Source: Campylobacter sp. RM5004 (GTDB taxonomy: Bacteria > Campylobacterota > Campylobacteria > Campylobacterales > Campylobacteraceae). Taken from it: DNA of 64,000 nt. The notes under the pieces were generated by a model. It was not told the origin of the DNA and made no database searches. It saw nothing but the letters and a program-made list of their open reading frames with translations. Of the stretch, positions 47,340-57,238 are shown piece after piece (position 1 is the stretch's first letter; each line of letters begins with the position of its first letter). A program made the translations under genes and the position numbers. Location: NCBI RefSeq assembly GCF_022369455.1, contig NZ_CP059599.1, forward strand, positions 1,844,743 through 1,908,742. Reading direction: 5' to 3'.

Positions 47340-48431
47340 ATGGATAATATTCATCAACAAGAAGAGCAAGTAAAAGCCATTCAAATGAATGGTATTCTAG
47401 CATTTATGAAAGATAATGATGCGAGTGACTTACACTTTATTCCAGGTAGAAAACCGCTACTTAGAATTCATGGTGTTTTAAATGATTTGGAGTTTGATGT
47501 TTTAAACTCAGATATCATTAAAGCATCTTGTTATAGTATTTTATCAGACGCTCAAAAAGCAACTTTAGAAGAAGAGCGTGAATTAGACTTCGCATACTCA
47601 GTAGAAGGCGTTGGTCGTTTTAGAGCAAACTATTATTATGTTGAAGAAGGAAAACTTGCAGCTGCATTTCGTTTAATTCCTGAAAACATTCCTAGTTTAG
47701 ATGATTTAAAAGCTCCTTCAATTTTTAAAGAATTAATCAAAAAAGAAAAAGGGCTTATCCTAGTAACAGGTCCAACAGGTTCTGGTAAATCAACAACTCT
47801 AGCAGCAATGCTAAACGAAATCAATGAAACTGAAAGTAAGCATATTCTAACAATAGAACATCCTGTTGAATTTATGCATAAAAACAAAAACTCAGTATTT
47901 TCATACAGAAACGTAGATATAGATACAAAGAGCTTTCAAACTGCTTTAAAATACGCGTTAAGACAAGACCCTGATATTATCTTAATCGGTGAGATGAGAA
48001 ATAGAGAAACAATAGCAGCAGCAATCACAGCAGCTGAAACAGGACACTTAGTATTTGGAACACTGCATACAAACTCAGCTATGCAAACAATTAACCGTAT
48101 TGTAGATAGCTTTAGTGGTGGAGAGCAAGATCAAATAAGAAATATGCTATCGTTTTCATTACAAGCTGTTATTGCACAAAGCTTGATACCTAAAAAAGGT
48201 GGTGGTCGTTTAGCAATTCACGAAATTCTTATTAACAATATGGCTATTGCTAACTTAATTCGTGAAAATAAAAACCATCAAATTTATTCTCAAATGCAGT
48301 TAAACCAACAAGGAACGGGAATGAAAACTCAAACTCAAAGCCTTGTAGAAGCTGTTCGTGCAGGTTTAATTACAAGAGAATTAGCTTTAAGATATAGCAC
48401 ACAATACAACGAATTAGTGAATTTGATATGA
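47340..48431 (+). CDS. pilT: PilT-type retraction ATPase
   Basis: A hexameric ATPase related to the twitching motor. The 363 residues show Walker A GPTGSGKSTTLA near residue 143, the Asp box and Walker B DPDIILIGEMRN, and the His box GHLVFGTLHTNSA. The C-terminal INNMAIANLIRENKNHQIYSQMQ corresponds to the AIRNLIRE motif of PilT. No pilus genes lie nearby; it is embedded between gatC and cvpA, which are adjacent in C. jejuni, where I recall no pilT. Its role without visible pili is unknown. Confidence 0.92.
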   Translation: MDNIHQQEEQVKAIQMNGILAFMKDNDASDLHFIPGRKPLLRIHGVLNDLEFDVLNSDIIKASCYSILSDAQKATLEEERELDFAYSVEGVGRFRANYYYVEEGKLAAAFRLIPENIPSLDDLKAPSIFKELIKKEKGLILVTGPTGSGKSTTLAAMLNEINETESKHILTIEHPVEFMHKNKNSVFSYRNVDIDTKSFQTALKYALRQDPDIILIGEMRNRETIAAAITAAETGHLVFGTLHTNSAMQTINRIVDSFSGGEQDQIRNMLSFSLQAVIAQSLIPKKGGGRLAIHEILINNMAIANLIRENKNHQIYSQMQLNQQGTGMKTQTQSLVEAVRAGLITRELALRYSTQYNELVNLI

Positions 48432-48976
48432 ATAGCGGCTTATTACTTGATTGTATAATAATCGGCGTTACTTTAATATTAGGCCTAGGTGGAATAATCT
48501 CAGGTCTTATTAAAGAAGGTTTTGGATTAGCAGGTATTTTAGTAGGTGTTTATGTTAGCACGAGCTATTCAGAAAAAGTTGGTAATTTAATTAAACAATA
48601 TGTTTACAACACCGATAACGAAATGTTATTAAACCTATTTGGTTTTGTGTTAGCGTTAGTTGTGGTTTGGGGAATATTTATAATTTTAGGAAGAATAATA
48701 TCAAAATTAGCTTCTTTAAGCGGTCTTGGTATTATTGATAGAATTATGGGTTTTGTATTTGGAGCTGGAAAAATATTTGTGATTTTTTCTATAATAGCAA
48801 GCTGTATAAATGAAGTTCCTATTTTAAACAATAAAATAGGACAATTTTTTGCAAATAGTATGGTATTTCCTGTATTAATAGAAACAGGTTCAATTATTGC
48901 AAATACTAAAGCAGTTCAAAACACAATAAATACTAAAAAAGAAGCAGTAGAAAAAGAATTAAAAAAAGAAGAATAA
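48428..48976 (+). CDS. cvpA: CvpA family membrane protein
   Basis: A 182-residue inner-membrane protein with four hydrophobic helices, starting IIIGVTLILGLGGIISGLIKEG, the CvpA family motif (gxxxGfxxG-like). Family members are linked to colicin V production and envelope resistance. A lysine/glutamate-rich cytoplasmic tail ends it. It overlaps pilT by 4 bp and is followed by fur. Confidence 0.85.
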   Translation: MNSGLLLDCIIIGVTLILGLGGIISGLIKEGFGLAGILVGVYVSTSYSEKVGNLIKQYVYNTDNEMLLNLFGFVLALVVVWGIFIILGRIISKLASLSGLGIIDRIMGFVFGAGKIFVIFSIIASCINEVPILNNKIGQFFANSMVFPVLIETGSIIANTKAVQNTINTKKEAVEKELKKEE

Positions 48977-48994
48977 TTTTAAAAGGAGATAAAA

Positions 48995-49447
48995 ATGGAA
49001 AATAATATGGAATATGATGCTCTGTTAGAAGAGTTTAAAAAAATCTTAAAAACAAGTGGATTAAAATATACAAAGCAAAGAGAGTGCTTGCTTAAATTAC
49101 TTTACAACAATGAAGAACACAGCACTCCTGATGAATTATATGAAGCTTTAAAAGCAATGGATCCAAACCAAAATATAGGGATTGCTACAATTTATAGAAC
49201 ACTAAATTTATTAGAAGAATCAGGAATGGTTACTTCAATTTCTTTTGGTTCTGCAGGTAAAAAATTTGAATTAGCAAACAAACCACACCATGATCACATG
49301 ATTTGCAAAACTTGTGGAAAAATTATTGAATTCCAAGATGATACAATAGAACAAAGACAATTAAAAATTGCAAAAGAACATGGATTTAAATTATCAAGCC
49401 ATTTAATGCAATTATACGGAACTTGCAAAGATTGTCAAAAAAAATAA
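48995..49447 (+). CDS. fur: Ferric uptake regulator
   Basis: Iron-responsive repressor. The 150 residues have an N-terminal winged helix ([28 protein letters not shown]) and [17 protein letters not shown] as the recognition helix. The metal sites are [16 protein letters not shown] and the closing CKDCQKK, giving the two CxxC pairs of the structural zinc site. The AAAAGGAG site before the start and the cvpA-fur-lysS-glyA order match C. jejuni. Confidence 0.96.
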   Translation: MENNMEYDALLEEFKKILKTSGLKYTKQRECLLKLLYNNEEHSTPDELYEALKAMDPNQNIGIATIYRTLNLLEESGMVTSISFGSAGKKFELANKPHHDHMICKTCGKIIEFQDDTIEQRQLKIAKEHGFKLSSHLMQLYGTCKDCQKK

Positions 49448-49467
49448 ATTATATAGAAAGGTAAAAT

Positions 49468-50955
49468 ATGTTTGAAAACCCACTAGAACAACAAAAAATT
49501 AAGAAAGCCGAAGAGTTAAGGTCTTTAGGAGTTAATCCTTATTCTCATTTTGTAACAAAGCCGATGAGTATTAAGGAATTTAAAGATAAATATAATTTCA
49601 TAAACGAGCTCGAAGAAAAGAAATCAGAAGAAGTTTGTGATTTAGTAGGTAGAATTAAATTTATGCGTGATGGTGGGAAAGCCGTTTTTGCTAATATTGA
49701 AGACTTTAGTGATAGCATTCAAATCTATTTTAATAAAAGCACAATAGATGAAGTTTGGTTTGATAATATCAAAAAATTAATTGAAGTTGGAGATATTATT
49801 AAAGTTAGTGGTTATGCGTTTGTAACCAAAAAAGGCGAATTTAGTATTCATGTTAGCAAATTAGATTTAGTAACAAAAAGCATTTGTATTTTACCTGAAA
49901 AATTCCATGGCTTAGTAGATATGGAAAGTCGCTACCGCCAAAGATATCTTGATATGATAATGAATGCAGAAGTAAGACAAGATTTTATAAATAGAAGTAA
50001 GATTGTTTCTTTTGTTAGAAGATATTTTGAAAATTTAGGATTTTTAGAAGTTGAAACTCCTATGATGCACGAAATTGCAGGCGGAGCAAACGCAAGACCA
50101 TTTATAACTCATCATAACACTTTAGGTGTTGATAGATTCTTAAGAATTGCACCTGAGCTTCACTTAAAGCGCTTAATTGTTGGTGGATTTGAAGCAGTGT
50201 TTGAACTAAATCGTTGTTTTAGAAATGAAGGAATGGATCTTACTCACAATCCTGAATTTAGCACTATTGAGTTTTACTGGGCTTATCATAATTATAAAGA
50301 TTTAATGGCTTTAACAGAAGATTTATTAAGCAAGCTAATAGAACATTTAGGGTATTCTTCAAACATCATTACTTATGATGATAAACAAATTGATTTTAGC
50401 ACTCCATTTGCAAAAATTCCTTATAAAGAAGCCTTGGTAAAAATAGGTGGAATTGATGCAAACATAGTTGAAAATAAAGAAGAAATACTAAAAAAACTAA
50501 AGGCTGATGGTTTTGAAGCTAATGAAAAACTAGATTTAGGACATTTACAAGCTGAATTATTTGATAATTATGTTGAAGACAAGCTAATCAATCCTACATT
50601 TATTACAGATTTTCCTGTATCAATTAGTCCATTAAGCAGAAGAAGTGATGAAAATCCTGATATAGCTGAAAGATTTGAATTATTTATAGCAGGTAAAGAA
50701 TTAGCTAATGGATTTAATGAATTAAACGATCCATTAGATCAATACGAAAGATTTTTAGCACAAGTTGAAGCTAAAAAAGCAGGTAATGATGAAGCTTGTG
50801 AAATGGATGAAGATTTTGTAAATGCACTAGGTTTTGGTATGGCTCCAACTGCGGGAGAAGGAATAGGAATTGATAGACTTGTAATGATGTTAACAAACAA
50901 AAAATCAATTAAAGATGTAATATTATTCCCTGCAATGCGTCCTAAAAAGGATTAA
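49468..50955 (+). CDS. lysS: Lysyl-tRNA synthetase (class II)
   Basis: Charges tRNA-Lys. The 495 residues contain an N-terminal OB-fold for the anticodon ([20 protein letters not shown]) and a class II core: motif 1 around [19 protein letters not shown], motif 2 [13 protein letters not shown], and motif 3 [14 protein letters not shown]. It sits between fur and glyA with short gaps. Confidence 0.97.
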   Translation: MFENPLEQQKIKKAEELRSLGVNPYSHFVTKPMSIKEFKDKYNFINELEEKKSEEVCDLVGRIKFMRDGGKAVFANIEDFSDSIQIYFNKSTIDEVWFDNIKKLIEVGDIIKVSGYAFVTKKGEFSIHVSKLDLVTKSICILPEKFHGLVDMESRYRQRYLDMIMNAEVRQDFINRSKIVSFVRRYFENLGFLEVETPMMHEIAGGANARPFITHHNTLGVDRFLRIAPELHLKRLIVGGFEAVFELNRCFRNEGMDLTHNPEFSTIEFYWAYHNYKDLMALTEDLLSKLIEHLGYSSNIITYDDKQIDFSTPFAKIPYKEALVKIGGIDANIVENKEEILKKLKADGFEANEKLDLGHLQAELFDNYVEDKLINPTFITDFPVSISPLSRRSDENPDIAERFELFIAGKELANGFNELNDPLDQYERFLAQVEAKKAGNDEACEMDEDFVNALGFGMAPTAGEGIGIDRLVMMLTNKKSIKDVILFPAMRPKKD

Positions 50956-50975
50956 TAAATTTAAAAGGGGTTAAA

Positions 50976-52211
50976 ATGATATTTGATACAGAAATAAATG
51001 ACATAATAAAAGAAGAATTTAAAAGACAAGATGAAAATCTTGAAATGATTGCTAGTGAGAATTTTACTTTTCCTGAAGTTATGCAAGTTAGTGGAAGTAT
51101 TCTTACAAACAAATACGCAGAAGGCTATCCTGCTAAAAGATATTATGGTGGTTGTGAGATAGTTGATAAAGCTGAAGTTTTAGCAATTGAGCGTTGCAAA
51201 AAATTATTTAATTGTAATTACGCAAATGTTCAACCACACTCAGGCTCACAAGCAAACCAAGGAGCTTATGCTGCACTTATTAATCCTGGTGATGTTATTT
51301 TAGGAATGGACTTAAGCGCTGGCGGACATTTAACACATGGTTCTAAAGTAAATGCTAGCGGTAAAGTATATACTAGTTATAGCTATGGAGTAGATGTTAA
51401 TGGCTATTTAAATTATGATGAAATTGAGCGTATTGCATTAGAAACAAAGCCAAAATTAATAGTTTGCGGAGCAAGTGCTTATGCAAGAATTATTGATTTT
51501 GAAAGATTTCGCAAAATTGCAGATAAAGTTGGAGCATATTTATTAGCAGATATTGCACATATTGCTGGACTTGTTGTAGCAGGTCTTCATCCAAGCCCAT
51601 TTCCACATGCACACATTGTAACTTCAACAACTCATAAGACTTTAAGAGGTCCAAGAGGCGGAATTATTATGACAAATGATGAAGAATTAGCTAAGAAAAT
51701 TAATTCAGCAATTTTCCCTAATCTTCAAGGTGGCCCATTAATGCATATAATAGCAGCAAAAGCTGTAGGTTTTAAATACAATCTTGATGAGAGTTGGAAA
51801 AGCTATGCAAATCAAGTTATTAAAAACTGCAAAGTTTTAGCAGATGAACTGATAAAAGCAGGTTTTAAGCTTGTTAGTGGTGGGACTGATAATCATTTAT
51901 TATTAATGGATTTTAGCGAATGTGATTTTAGTGGAAAAGATGCTCAAATCGCATTAGAAAATGCAGGAATAACTGCTAATAAAAACTCAGTTCCAAACGA
52001 AAAACGTTCGCCATTTATTACAAGCGGTTTAAGATTAGGAACAGCTGCGCTTAGTGCTCGTGGAATGAAAGAAGAGCAAATGGTGCAAATAGCACAAATT
52101 ATTAAAGAAGTTTTAAATAATATTAATAACGAAGAAATTATTAAAGCTTCTAAATTAAAAACTTTAGAAATATCTAAACAATTTCCATTATATAAGGATT
52201 TAAAATGCTAA
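50976..52211 (+). CDS. glyA: Serine hydroxymethyltransferase
   Basis: A PLP enzyme that interconverts serine and glycine and feeds one-carbon units to folate. The 411 residues hold [30 protein letters not shown] and the cofactor lysine in [13 protein letters not shown] near residue 225. It is preceded by an AAAAGGGG site and overlaps the DUF1882 gene by 7 bp. Confidence 0.97.
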   Translation: MIFDTEINDIIKEEFKRQDENLEMIASENFTFPEVMQVSGSILTNKYAEGYPAKRYYGGCEIVDKAEVLAIERCKKLFNCNYANVQPHSGSQANQGAYAALINPGDVILGMDLSAGGHLTHGSKVNASGKVYTSYSYGVDVNGYLNYDEIERIALETKPKLIVCGASAYARIIDFERFRKIADKVGAYLLADIAHIAGLVVAGLHPSPFPHAHIVTSTTHKTLRGPRGGIIMTNDEELAKKINSAIFPNLQGGPLMHIIAAKAVGFKYNLDESWKSYANQVIKNCKVLADELIKAGFKLVSGGTDNHLLLMDFSECDFSGKDAQIALENAGITANKNSVPNEKRSPFITSGLRLGTAALSARGMKEEQMVQIAQIIKEVLNNINNEEIIKASKLKTLEISKQFPLYKDLKC

Positions 52212-52750
52212 CAAGTAATGATATAGCTCTTATTAAAATGATTAATTCACATTATTTCATTAAAAGAGATAATATAGTAAGCAAAATAGAGCATAAAGGT
52301 AGAACTTTTTATAATAAATACGAAAGAATTAATGAATTTTTATCACCAAGCCTTATGAGAGAGCATGCAGAAGGTAAAATCATAATCGCACATAATCTAG
52401 TAAATGCTCAAGATAAAGTAGAAAATATTGTATTTGATTACAATGGTTTTAATACTGAAAAGTTTTGGCACAGAGCACAATTATTATTAAGAGAAGAAGG
52501 TTTTATTAATTTTACAGCTTATAAAAGCAAAACTCCAGGACATTTACATCTTTATATTCATAAAGGTCATACAGCTTTTACTGAAGGTTGTGGGTTAGCT
52601 AATAAATTAAGCGCAATGTTAGCTCAAAAAATGCCTGTTGAATGGAGAGTATTCCCTACTCTTGATATGCCAAAAGAATATAATATATTAGCACTACCTT
52701 ATGAAATTTACCAAAAAGAGCGTGGAGCGTCTTGGTCAAAACATATGTAA
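52205..52750 (+). CDS. DUF1882 domain protein
   Basis: A 181-residue protein, almost all one domain conserved in the Campylobacterota. It shows [20 protein letters not shown] near the start and [20 protein letters not shown] followed by [20 protein letters not shown] near the end; the [10 protein letters not shown] block resembles primase/nucleotidyltransferase-type strands with clustered histidines, but no activity is known to me. It is placed between glyA and the SPOR protein as in C. jejuni (Cj0403). Confidence 0.75.
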   Translation: MLTSNDIALIKMINSHYFIKRDNIVSKIEHKGRTFYNKYERINEFLSPSLMREHAEGKIIIAHNLVNAQDKVENIVFDYNGFNTEKFWHRAQLLLREEGFINFTAYKSKTPGHLHLYIHKGHTAFTEGCGLANKLSAMLAQKMPVEWRVFPTLDMPKEYNILALPYEIYQKERGASWSKHM

Positions 52751-52760
52751 AGGATGAAAA

Positions 52761-53549
52761 ATGCAAGAACACAATAAATTTGAAGATTTGGTATTAGAAA
52801 ACAACAATAAGAAAAATAAACAAAAGCAAGTTTTATTTAAAATCATTATGGTAATTATTGTATTTTTAATAGTACTAATAATTTTTAAAATTGTAGGAAG
52901 TAGTGATAATTCAAAACCTGCTTTACCTCCGATAGAGCCTAGTGCAAAATTTGAACAAAAAAGTCAAGATAATGAAGTATTTGAGAATTTAAAAAGCGAA
53001 AACGATGGCTTTAGCGATGATTTTTCTTCATTAGAAGAAAGACTTAAAAAAGAAAATAACATAGTTGAAGCAGAACCTAAAAAATCTCAAGAAGTTCAAA
53101 ATGTTGTAAAAGAATTAGCAAAAGTAACTCCTATAAAAGAAGAAGTTAAACAAGCTACCCAAGAAACAACAAAAGCTCAAGAAAGTCCAAAAGAAGTAAT
53201 TCAAGTAAAACAAGAAGTTAAAAAAGAAACTAAGCCTAAGCAAGAAAGCTCAGTTTTTGATACCTTGAATATATCAAAGCCAACTAATTTAGTAAAACAA
53301 GAAACTAAAGCTCCAAGCACAAGCAATCAAGGAAGCTTTATTCAAGTTTATGCTGGTAAAAACATTGACTTAAAATCTCACGAGATTAAAAAGCTTGATA
53401 CTTTAGGCTTACAATATAAAGTTGTAACAGATAATAAAGGAATGAGTAGAGTTATCGTTGGCCCATATTCAAACAGCGATAAAGCAAATGCTTTAAAATA
53501 CATAAGAGATAATGTGAAAAAAGACGCATTCTATTATCATGCAAAATAA
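52761..53549 (+). CDS. SPOR domain membrane protein
   Basis: A 262-residue bitopic protein. A short cytoplasmic part leads to one membrane helix (VLFKIIMVIIVFLIVLIIFK cut near residue 27-46), then a long charged linker rich in lysine and glutamate, and a C-terminal SPOR domain at about residues 188-262 (SFIQVYAGKNIDLKSHEIKK, with RVIVGPYSNSDKA). SPOR domains bind denuded peptidoglycan at the division site, so a role in cell division or septal wall is likely. It overlaps aroE by 11 bp. Confidence 0.85.
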   Translation: MQEHNKFEDLVLENNNKKNKQKQVLFKIIMVIIVFLIVLIIFKIVGSSDNSKPALPPIEPSAKFEQKSQDNEVFENLKSENDGFSDDFSSLEERLKKENNIVEAEPKKSQEVQNVVKELAKVTPIKEEVKQATQETTKAQESPKEVIQVKQEVKKETKPKQESSVFDTLNISKPTNLVKQETKAPSTSNQGSFIQVYAGKNIDLKSHEIKKLDTLGLQYKVVTDNKGMSRVIVGPYSNSDKANALKYIRDNVKKDAFYYHAK

Positions 53550-54300
53550 TAACTTTGGAGTGATAGGAAATCCTATCGCTCACTCTAAATCTCCAATAAT
53601 TCATAATTTTTGGTATGAAAAATTAAATATAAAAGCAAATTACGAAAAGATTTTAGTAACAAATACAAAAGATTTAAAAGAAAATATATTAAATTATAAA
53701 GGCGTTAATATTACATTGCCTTATAAAGAAGATGTAATTAATACCGTAAATGAACAAAGCCAAGAAGTAAAAGCAATAAAAGCTGCAAATACAATTATCA
53801 ATGATAATGGCTTTTTAAAGGCTTATAATACTGATATTTTTGGCTTTTATGAGCCTATAAAAAACGAAAATATAAAAAATGCTCTAATAATAGGTGCAGG
53901 TGGGGCTGCTAGAGCTGTTTATTATGCTTTAAAAGAAAATAACATAAATATTAAAGTAATTAATAGAAGTAAAAAAGAAGATTTTTTATGCGAAGTTGAT
54001 ACTAATTTAAAAGAATTTGAATTTGATATTTTGGTTAATACAACGAGCGCAAGTTTAAATAATCTTTTGCCACTTAATGAAGATGTTTTAAAAACCTTAG
54101 CAAAAAATGCAAAAATAGCTTATGATTTAGCTTATAATCACGATATATTTTTAAATTTTTGTAAAACTCATAATAAAAACATCAAAACACAAGATGGTCT
54201 TGATATGCTTGTTTATCAAGCAGCACTTGCTTTTAAATATTTTTGTGGAATTTATCCTAACGAAGATTTAATAAATGGTGCAAAAAAACTCATTATCTAA
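53539..54300 (+). CDS. aroE: Shikimate dehydrogenase
   Basis: Reduces 3-dehydroshikimate with NADPH in aromatic amino acid synthesis. The 253 residues start FGVIGNPIAHSKSPIIHNF, the substrate-binding motif with its serines, then GVNITLPYKEDV with the catalytic lysine, and the NADP loop IIGAGGAARAVYYAL. It overlaps the SPOR gene and the YraN gene. Confidence 0.95.
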   Translation: MQNNNFGVIGNPIAHSKSPIIHNFWYEKLNIKANYEKILVTNTKDLKENILNYKGVNITLPYKEDVINTVNEQSQEVKAIKAANTIINDNGFLKAYNTDIFGFYEPIKNENIKNALIIGAGGAARAVYYALKENNINIKVINRSKKEDFLCEVDTNLKEFEFDILVNTTSASLNNLLPLNEDVLKTLAKNAKIAYDLAYNHDIFLNFCKTHNKNIKTQDGLDMLVYQAALAFKYFCGIYPNEDLINGAKKLII

Positions 54301-54646
54301 AAGTATTAAGGGTCTAAAATCATATATTTTTGGTAAAGAAAGCGAAAACAAAGCTCAAAATTATTTAACGAAAAATGGCTTTAAAATAATCACAACAAAT
54401 TACAAATGTAAATTTGGCGAAATTGATATAATTGCAACCAAAAAGAACATTTTACATTTTATAGAAGTAAAATCTAGTAAAAACTACGAAAGTGAATATT
54501 ATTTAACAGCAAGAAAACTAGAAAAAATCATAAAAACAATATATGTTTTTAAAGAGCATTTTCAAGATTATAATAATTTTGATTTTTGTATAGATTTGAT
54601 AGCTATTAATAATGATAATATTAATTTCATTGAAAATATAAATTAA
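54275..54646 (+). CDS. YraN/UPF0102 family nuclease-like protein
   Basis: A 123-residue protein of the YraN family with a restriction-endonuclease-like fold. The core is visible: ENKAQNYLTKNGFKIITTNYKCKFGEIDIIATKKNILHFIEVK split over residues 20-66, with the E, D and E-x-K residues of a PD-(D/E)xK site. The cellular function of the family is unclear. It overlaps aroE by 26 bp and ends the long rightward operon. Confidence 0.87.
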   Translation: MVQKNSLSKSIKGLKSYIFGKESENKAQNYLTKNGFKIITTNYKCKFGEIDIIATKKNILHFIEVKSSKNYESEYYLTARKLEKIIKTIYVFKEHFQDYNNFDFCIDLIAINNDNINFIENIN

Positions 54647-54648
54647 AA

Positions 54649-54668
54649 GAATTTGAAATAGGAATTAG
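54649..54668 (+). repeat. Dispersed repeat after the YraN gene
   Basis: GAATTTGAAATAGGAATTAG, 2 bp after the stop codon and before the convergent tRNA-Asn. Confidence 0.8.
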
Positions 54669-54704
54669 AAAAAAACAAAACCTAAAAAATGGGAATAAAA
54701 AAAG

Positions 54705-54779
54705 TGGCTCCGGATGTAGGATTCGAACCTACGACCAAGCGGTTAACAGCCGCCTACTCTACCGCTGAGCTAATCCGGA
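54705..54779 (-). tRNA. tRNA-Asn (GTT)
   Basis: A 75-nt gene. The acceptor arms TCCGGAT and ATCCGGA pair, the anticodon loop CTGTTAA gives GTT, GGTTCGAATCC is the T arm, and CCA is encoded. Confidence 0.95.
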
Positions 54780-54947
54780 ATAAGTAGTTATTGTTAAGTA
54801 AAAGCGTAATAATAGCCAAGAAAATTTTATTTGTCAAGGATTTTTTAAAAAATTTTAATTTTTTTGATAAAAATTAGCTATTTTTAATAAAAATTAATGA
54901 TTTTGATTTGAAAATATGTTATTTTAGCTAAAAATAAAGGAGATTTT

Positions 54948-57131
54948 ATGAAAAAATTAATCGCTAGTAGGGTAGGGGCGTTTTATTATGAAAATGATAA
55001 AATCACGCCTTTTGAATATGATGAAGCACCAACCGAACTTATACAAAATTATAAAAGCCGTATAAATCATAGCTCAAGGATAAAAAATCCTTGCGTTAGA
55101 AAAGGCTTTTTAAATGGTGATAAAAACCGCTTTGATGATGAATATATAGAAATTAGTTGGGATGAAGCCTTTGATTTAATAGCAAAAAATCTAAAGCATT
55201 ATTATGAAAAATATGGCTCAAGCAGTATTTACGCAGAAAGTTATGAGTGGGGTGGAGTAGGTAAGATTGGCTGGGGTAGAATGCTAATTCATAGACTTAT
55301 AAATACTCTTGGTGGTGGGGTGTTTGAATTAGGTGATTATTCTACAGGCTCAGCAATCGCAGCTATGCCTTATGTTTTTGACACATCTGTTGTGTATGAA
55401 AAACCAACTGATTTTAAAGAGATTATAAAAAATGCTGAAGTAGTGGTATTTTGGGGTGCAAATCCCTTTGTAACTAGTAAAATCGCTCATGATATTCCTA
55501 TGCACGAACACGAAAAATATCTAAAAGAAATCGCTAAAAGCAAGGAAGTGATTTTCATAGATGTTAGGGTAAATGAGAGTGCAAAGGCTATGAATGCTAA
55601 AACTCTAATTCCGAATTCAAATTCCGATATGGCAATGGCTATAGCAATGTGTAATTATCTTTATGTAAATAATCTTTATGATAAAGAATTTATCGCAAAT
55701 CACACAACAGGATTTGATGAGTTTAAGGACTATTTTTTAGGCAAAATTGATGGGATTAATAAAGACTTAGCTTGGGCTAGTGATATTTGTGGCATTAGCG
55801 AAGTTGAACTTAAAAATCTAGCTTTAAAGCTTAAAAATAATCCTAGCAATATTTTATTAGGTAGGTCAATTCAAAGGCAATTAAACGGCGAATTTAACTA
55901 TCTAGCAATAATTTGCTTAGCTTGTATGTGTGGGCATATTAGTAAAGATGGCTTAGGAATTGAGTTTAATTTAAGCAGTGGTTGTAAGGGCGAGAGTGCA
56001 AAAAATACCGAAAGTTTAAAGAATATTAATTCTCTTTTAGGCGAGATAAAAGGACAAAATCATTATATTCCAAGCTCAAGGCTAAATGAGTGTTTATTAA
56101 AGCCAAACTCTACTACAACTTATAAAGATGAGCTTATAAAATATCCTGATATAAAGCTTATGATAAATGCTTGTGGGGCGTATTTTACTCATCAACCAGA
56201 TTCAAACGAGAGTTTAAAGGCTTTAAATAAGCTTGATTGTATCATTACTCTTGAGCCGTTTTGGACGTCTTTAGCTAAGTTTAGCGATATTGTTTTGCCT
56301 GTTGCAATTGAAGGTGAGCGATATGATATAGAACAAAGCACAAATAAAGAGATTTTGTTTGCCCTAAAGCCTATAAAAGAGCCTTTTTATAATGCTTTGA
56401 GTGATTTTACAATTTGTAAAGAAATTGCAAAAAGATTTAATAAATCTTATGAGTTTTGCAAAGATTTAGATGAATTAGAGTTAGTTAAAATGGCTTATTT
56501 AGACATTGTTAAAAGATACGAAGCAAAAGGGATTTATTTAAGTACATTTCATGAGTTTTTAGAGCGTGGATATGAGAAGGTGCAAGGCTTAAGCGAACTT
56601 GAGCCTTATACAAGATTTAAAAATATTTCTAAAATTAATCTTACTATAAAAGGCAAAATCGCAAAATACGAGATAAAAGATGAATTAGCTAGTAAATATC
56701 CATTGTTTTTAACCTCAGCACATAGTCCTTATAGACTTCATTCTCAGCTACACAATAGCGATATAAGAGATAGCGAGAATAATCTTGAACCTGTTTATTT
56801 ACATACTAATTTAGCTAAGCAAAAAGGCATTAAAACAGGCGATATAGTAAGGGTTTTTAATGATAGAGGAGAATTACTCGCGGGTACAAGAGTAATTGAT
56901 GATATTAATCCTAAAAGTATTTTGATTTTTCAAGGGGCTTGGTGGGATAAGTGTGATAATATGTGTATAAATGGCAATGTAAATGTATTAACTAGTGCAA
57001 ATCCAAGCTCAAGCGTATCAAATAGCAACACAGCTCATACTTGCAAAGTAGATTTAGAAAAATTTCAAGGGAATTTGAAACAGGAAATTAGAGTTTTCAA
57101 AGAGCCTAAAATAATAAAAAAACCACTATAA
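54948..57131 (+). CDS. Molybdopterin oxidoreductase of the DMSO/TMAO/biotin sulfoxide reductase group
   Basis: A 727-residue enzyme binding bis-MGD molybdenum, likely an S- or N-oxide reductase. NPCVRKGFLNGD, EISWDEAFDLIAKNLK and YAESYEWGGVGKIGWGRM match the BisC/TorA/DorA group, and ELGDYSTGSA holds the serine that ligates molybdenum in that group. There is no iron-sulfur cysteine motif and no twin-arginine signal, so it looks cytoplasmic like BisC rather than periplasmic like TorA. It stands alone. Two variants of the dispersed repeat lie in the gene, at 55606-55624 and 57071-57090. Confidence 0.85.
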   Translation: MKKLIASRVGAFYYENDKITPFEYDEAPTELIQNYKSRINHSSRIKNPCVRKGFLNGDKNRFDDEYIEISWDEAFDLIAKNLKHYYEKYGSSSIYAESYEWGGVGKIGWGRMLIHRLINTLGGGVFELGDYSTGSAIAAMPYVFDTSVVYEKPTDFKEIIKNAEVVVFWGANPFVTSKIAHDIPMHEHEKYLKEIAKSKEVIFIDVRVNESAKAMNAKTLIPNSNSDMAMAIAMCNYLYVNNLYDKEFIANHTTGFDEFKDYFLGKIDGINKDLAWASDICGISEVELKNLALKLKNNPSNILLGRSIQRQLNGEFNYLAIICLACMCGHISKDGLGIEFNLSSGCKGESAKNTESLKNINSLLGEIKGQNHYIPSSRLNECLLKPNSTTTYKDELIKYPDIKLMINACGAYFTHQPDSNESLKALNKLDCIITLEPFWTSLAKFSDIVLPVAIEGERYDIEQSTNKEILFALKPIKEPFYNALSDFTICKEIAKRFNKSYEFCKDLDELELVKMAYLDIVKRYEAKGIYLSTFHEFLERGYEKVQGLSELEPYTRFKNISKINLTIKGKIAKYEIKDELASKYPLFLTSAHSPYRLHSQLHNSDIRDSENNLEPVYLHTNLAKQKGIKTGDIVRVFNDRGELLAGTRVIDDINPKSILIFQGAWWDKCDNMCINGNVNVLTSANPSSSVSNSNTAHTCKVDLEKFQGNLKQEIRVFKEPKIIKKPL

Positions 57132-57185
57132 AAGCAGAGTTTTTACTCTGCTAAAAAAAATATTTTATTTTGTATTTTTAAAATT

Positions 57186-57199
57186 GGAACACCTTTTGC
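57186..57199 (+). promoter_or_regulatory. Sigma-54 promoter of flgE
   Basis: TTGGAACACCTTTTGCT has the invariant GG (57186-57187) and GC (57198-57199) ten bases apart, the -24/-12 layout of sigma-54. It is 39 bp before flgE, a class of hook genes controlled by RpoN in Campylobacter. Confidence 0.85.
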
Positions 57200-57238
57200 T
57201 AAAACCTGCTTAGATATTTTATTATAAAGGATAGAAAA

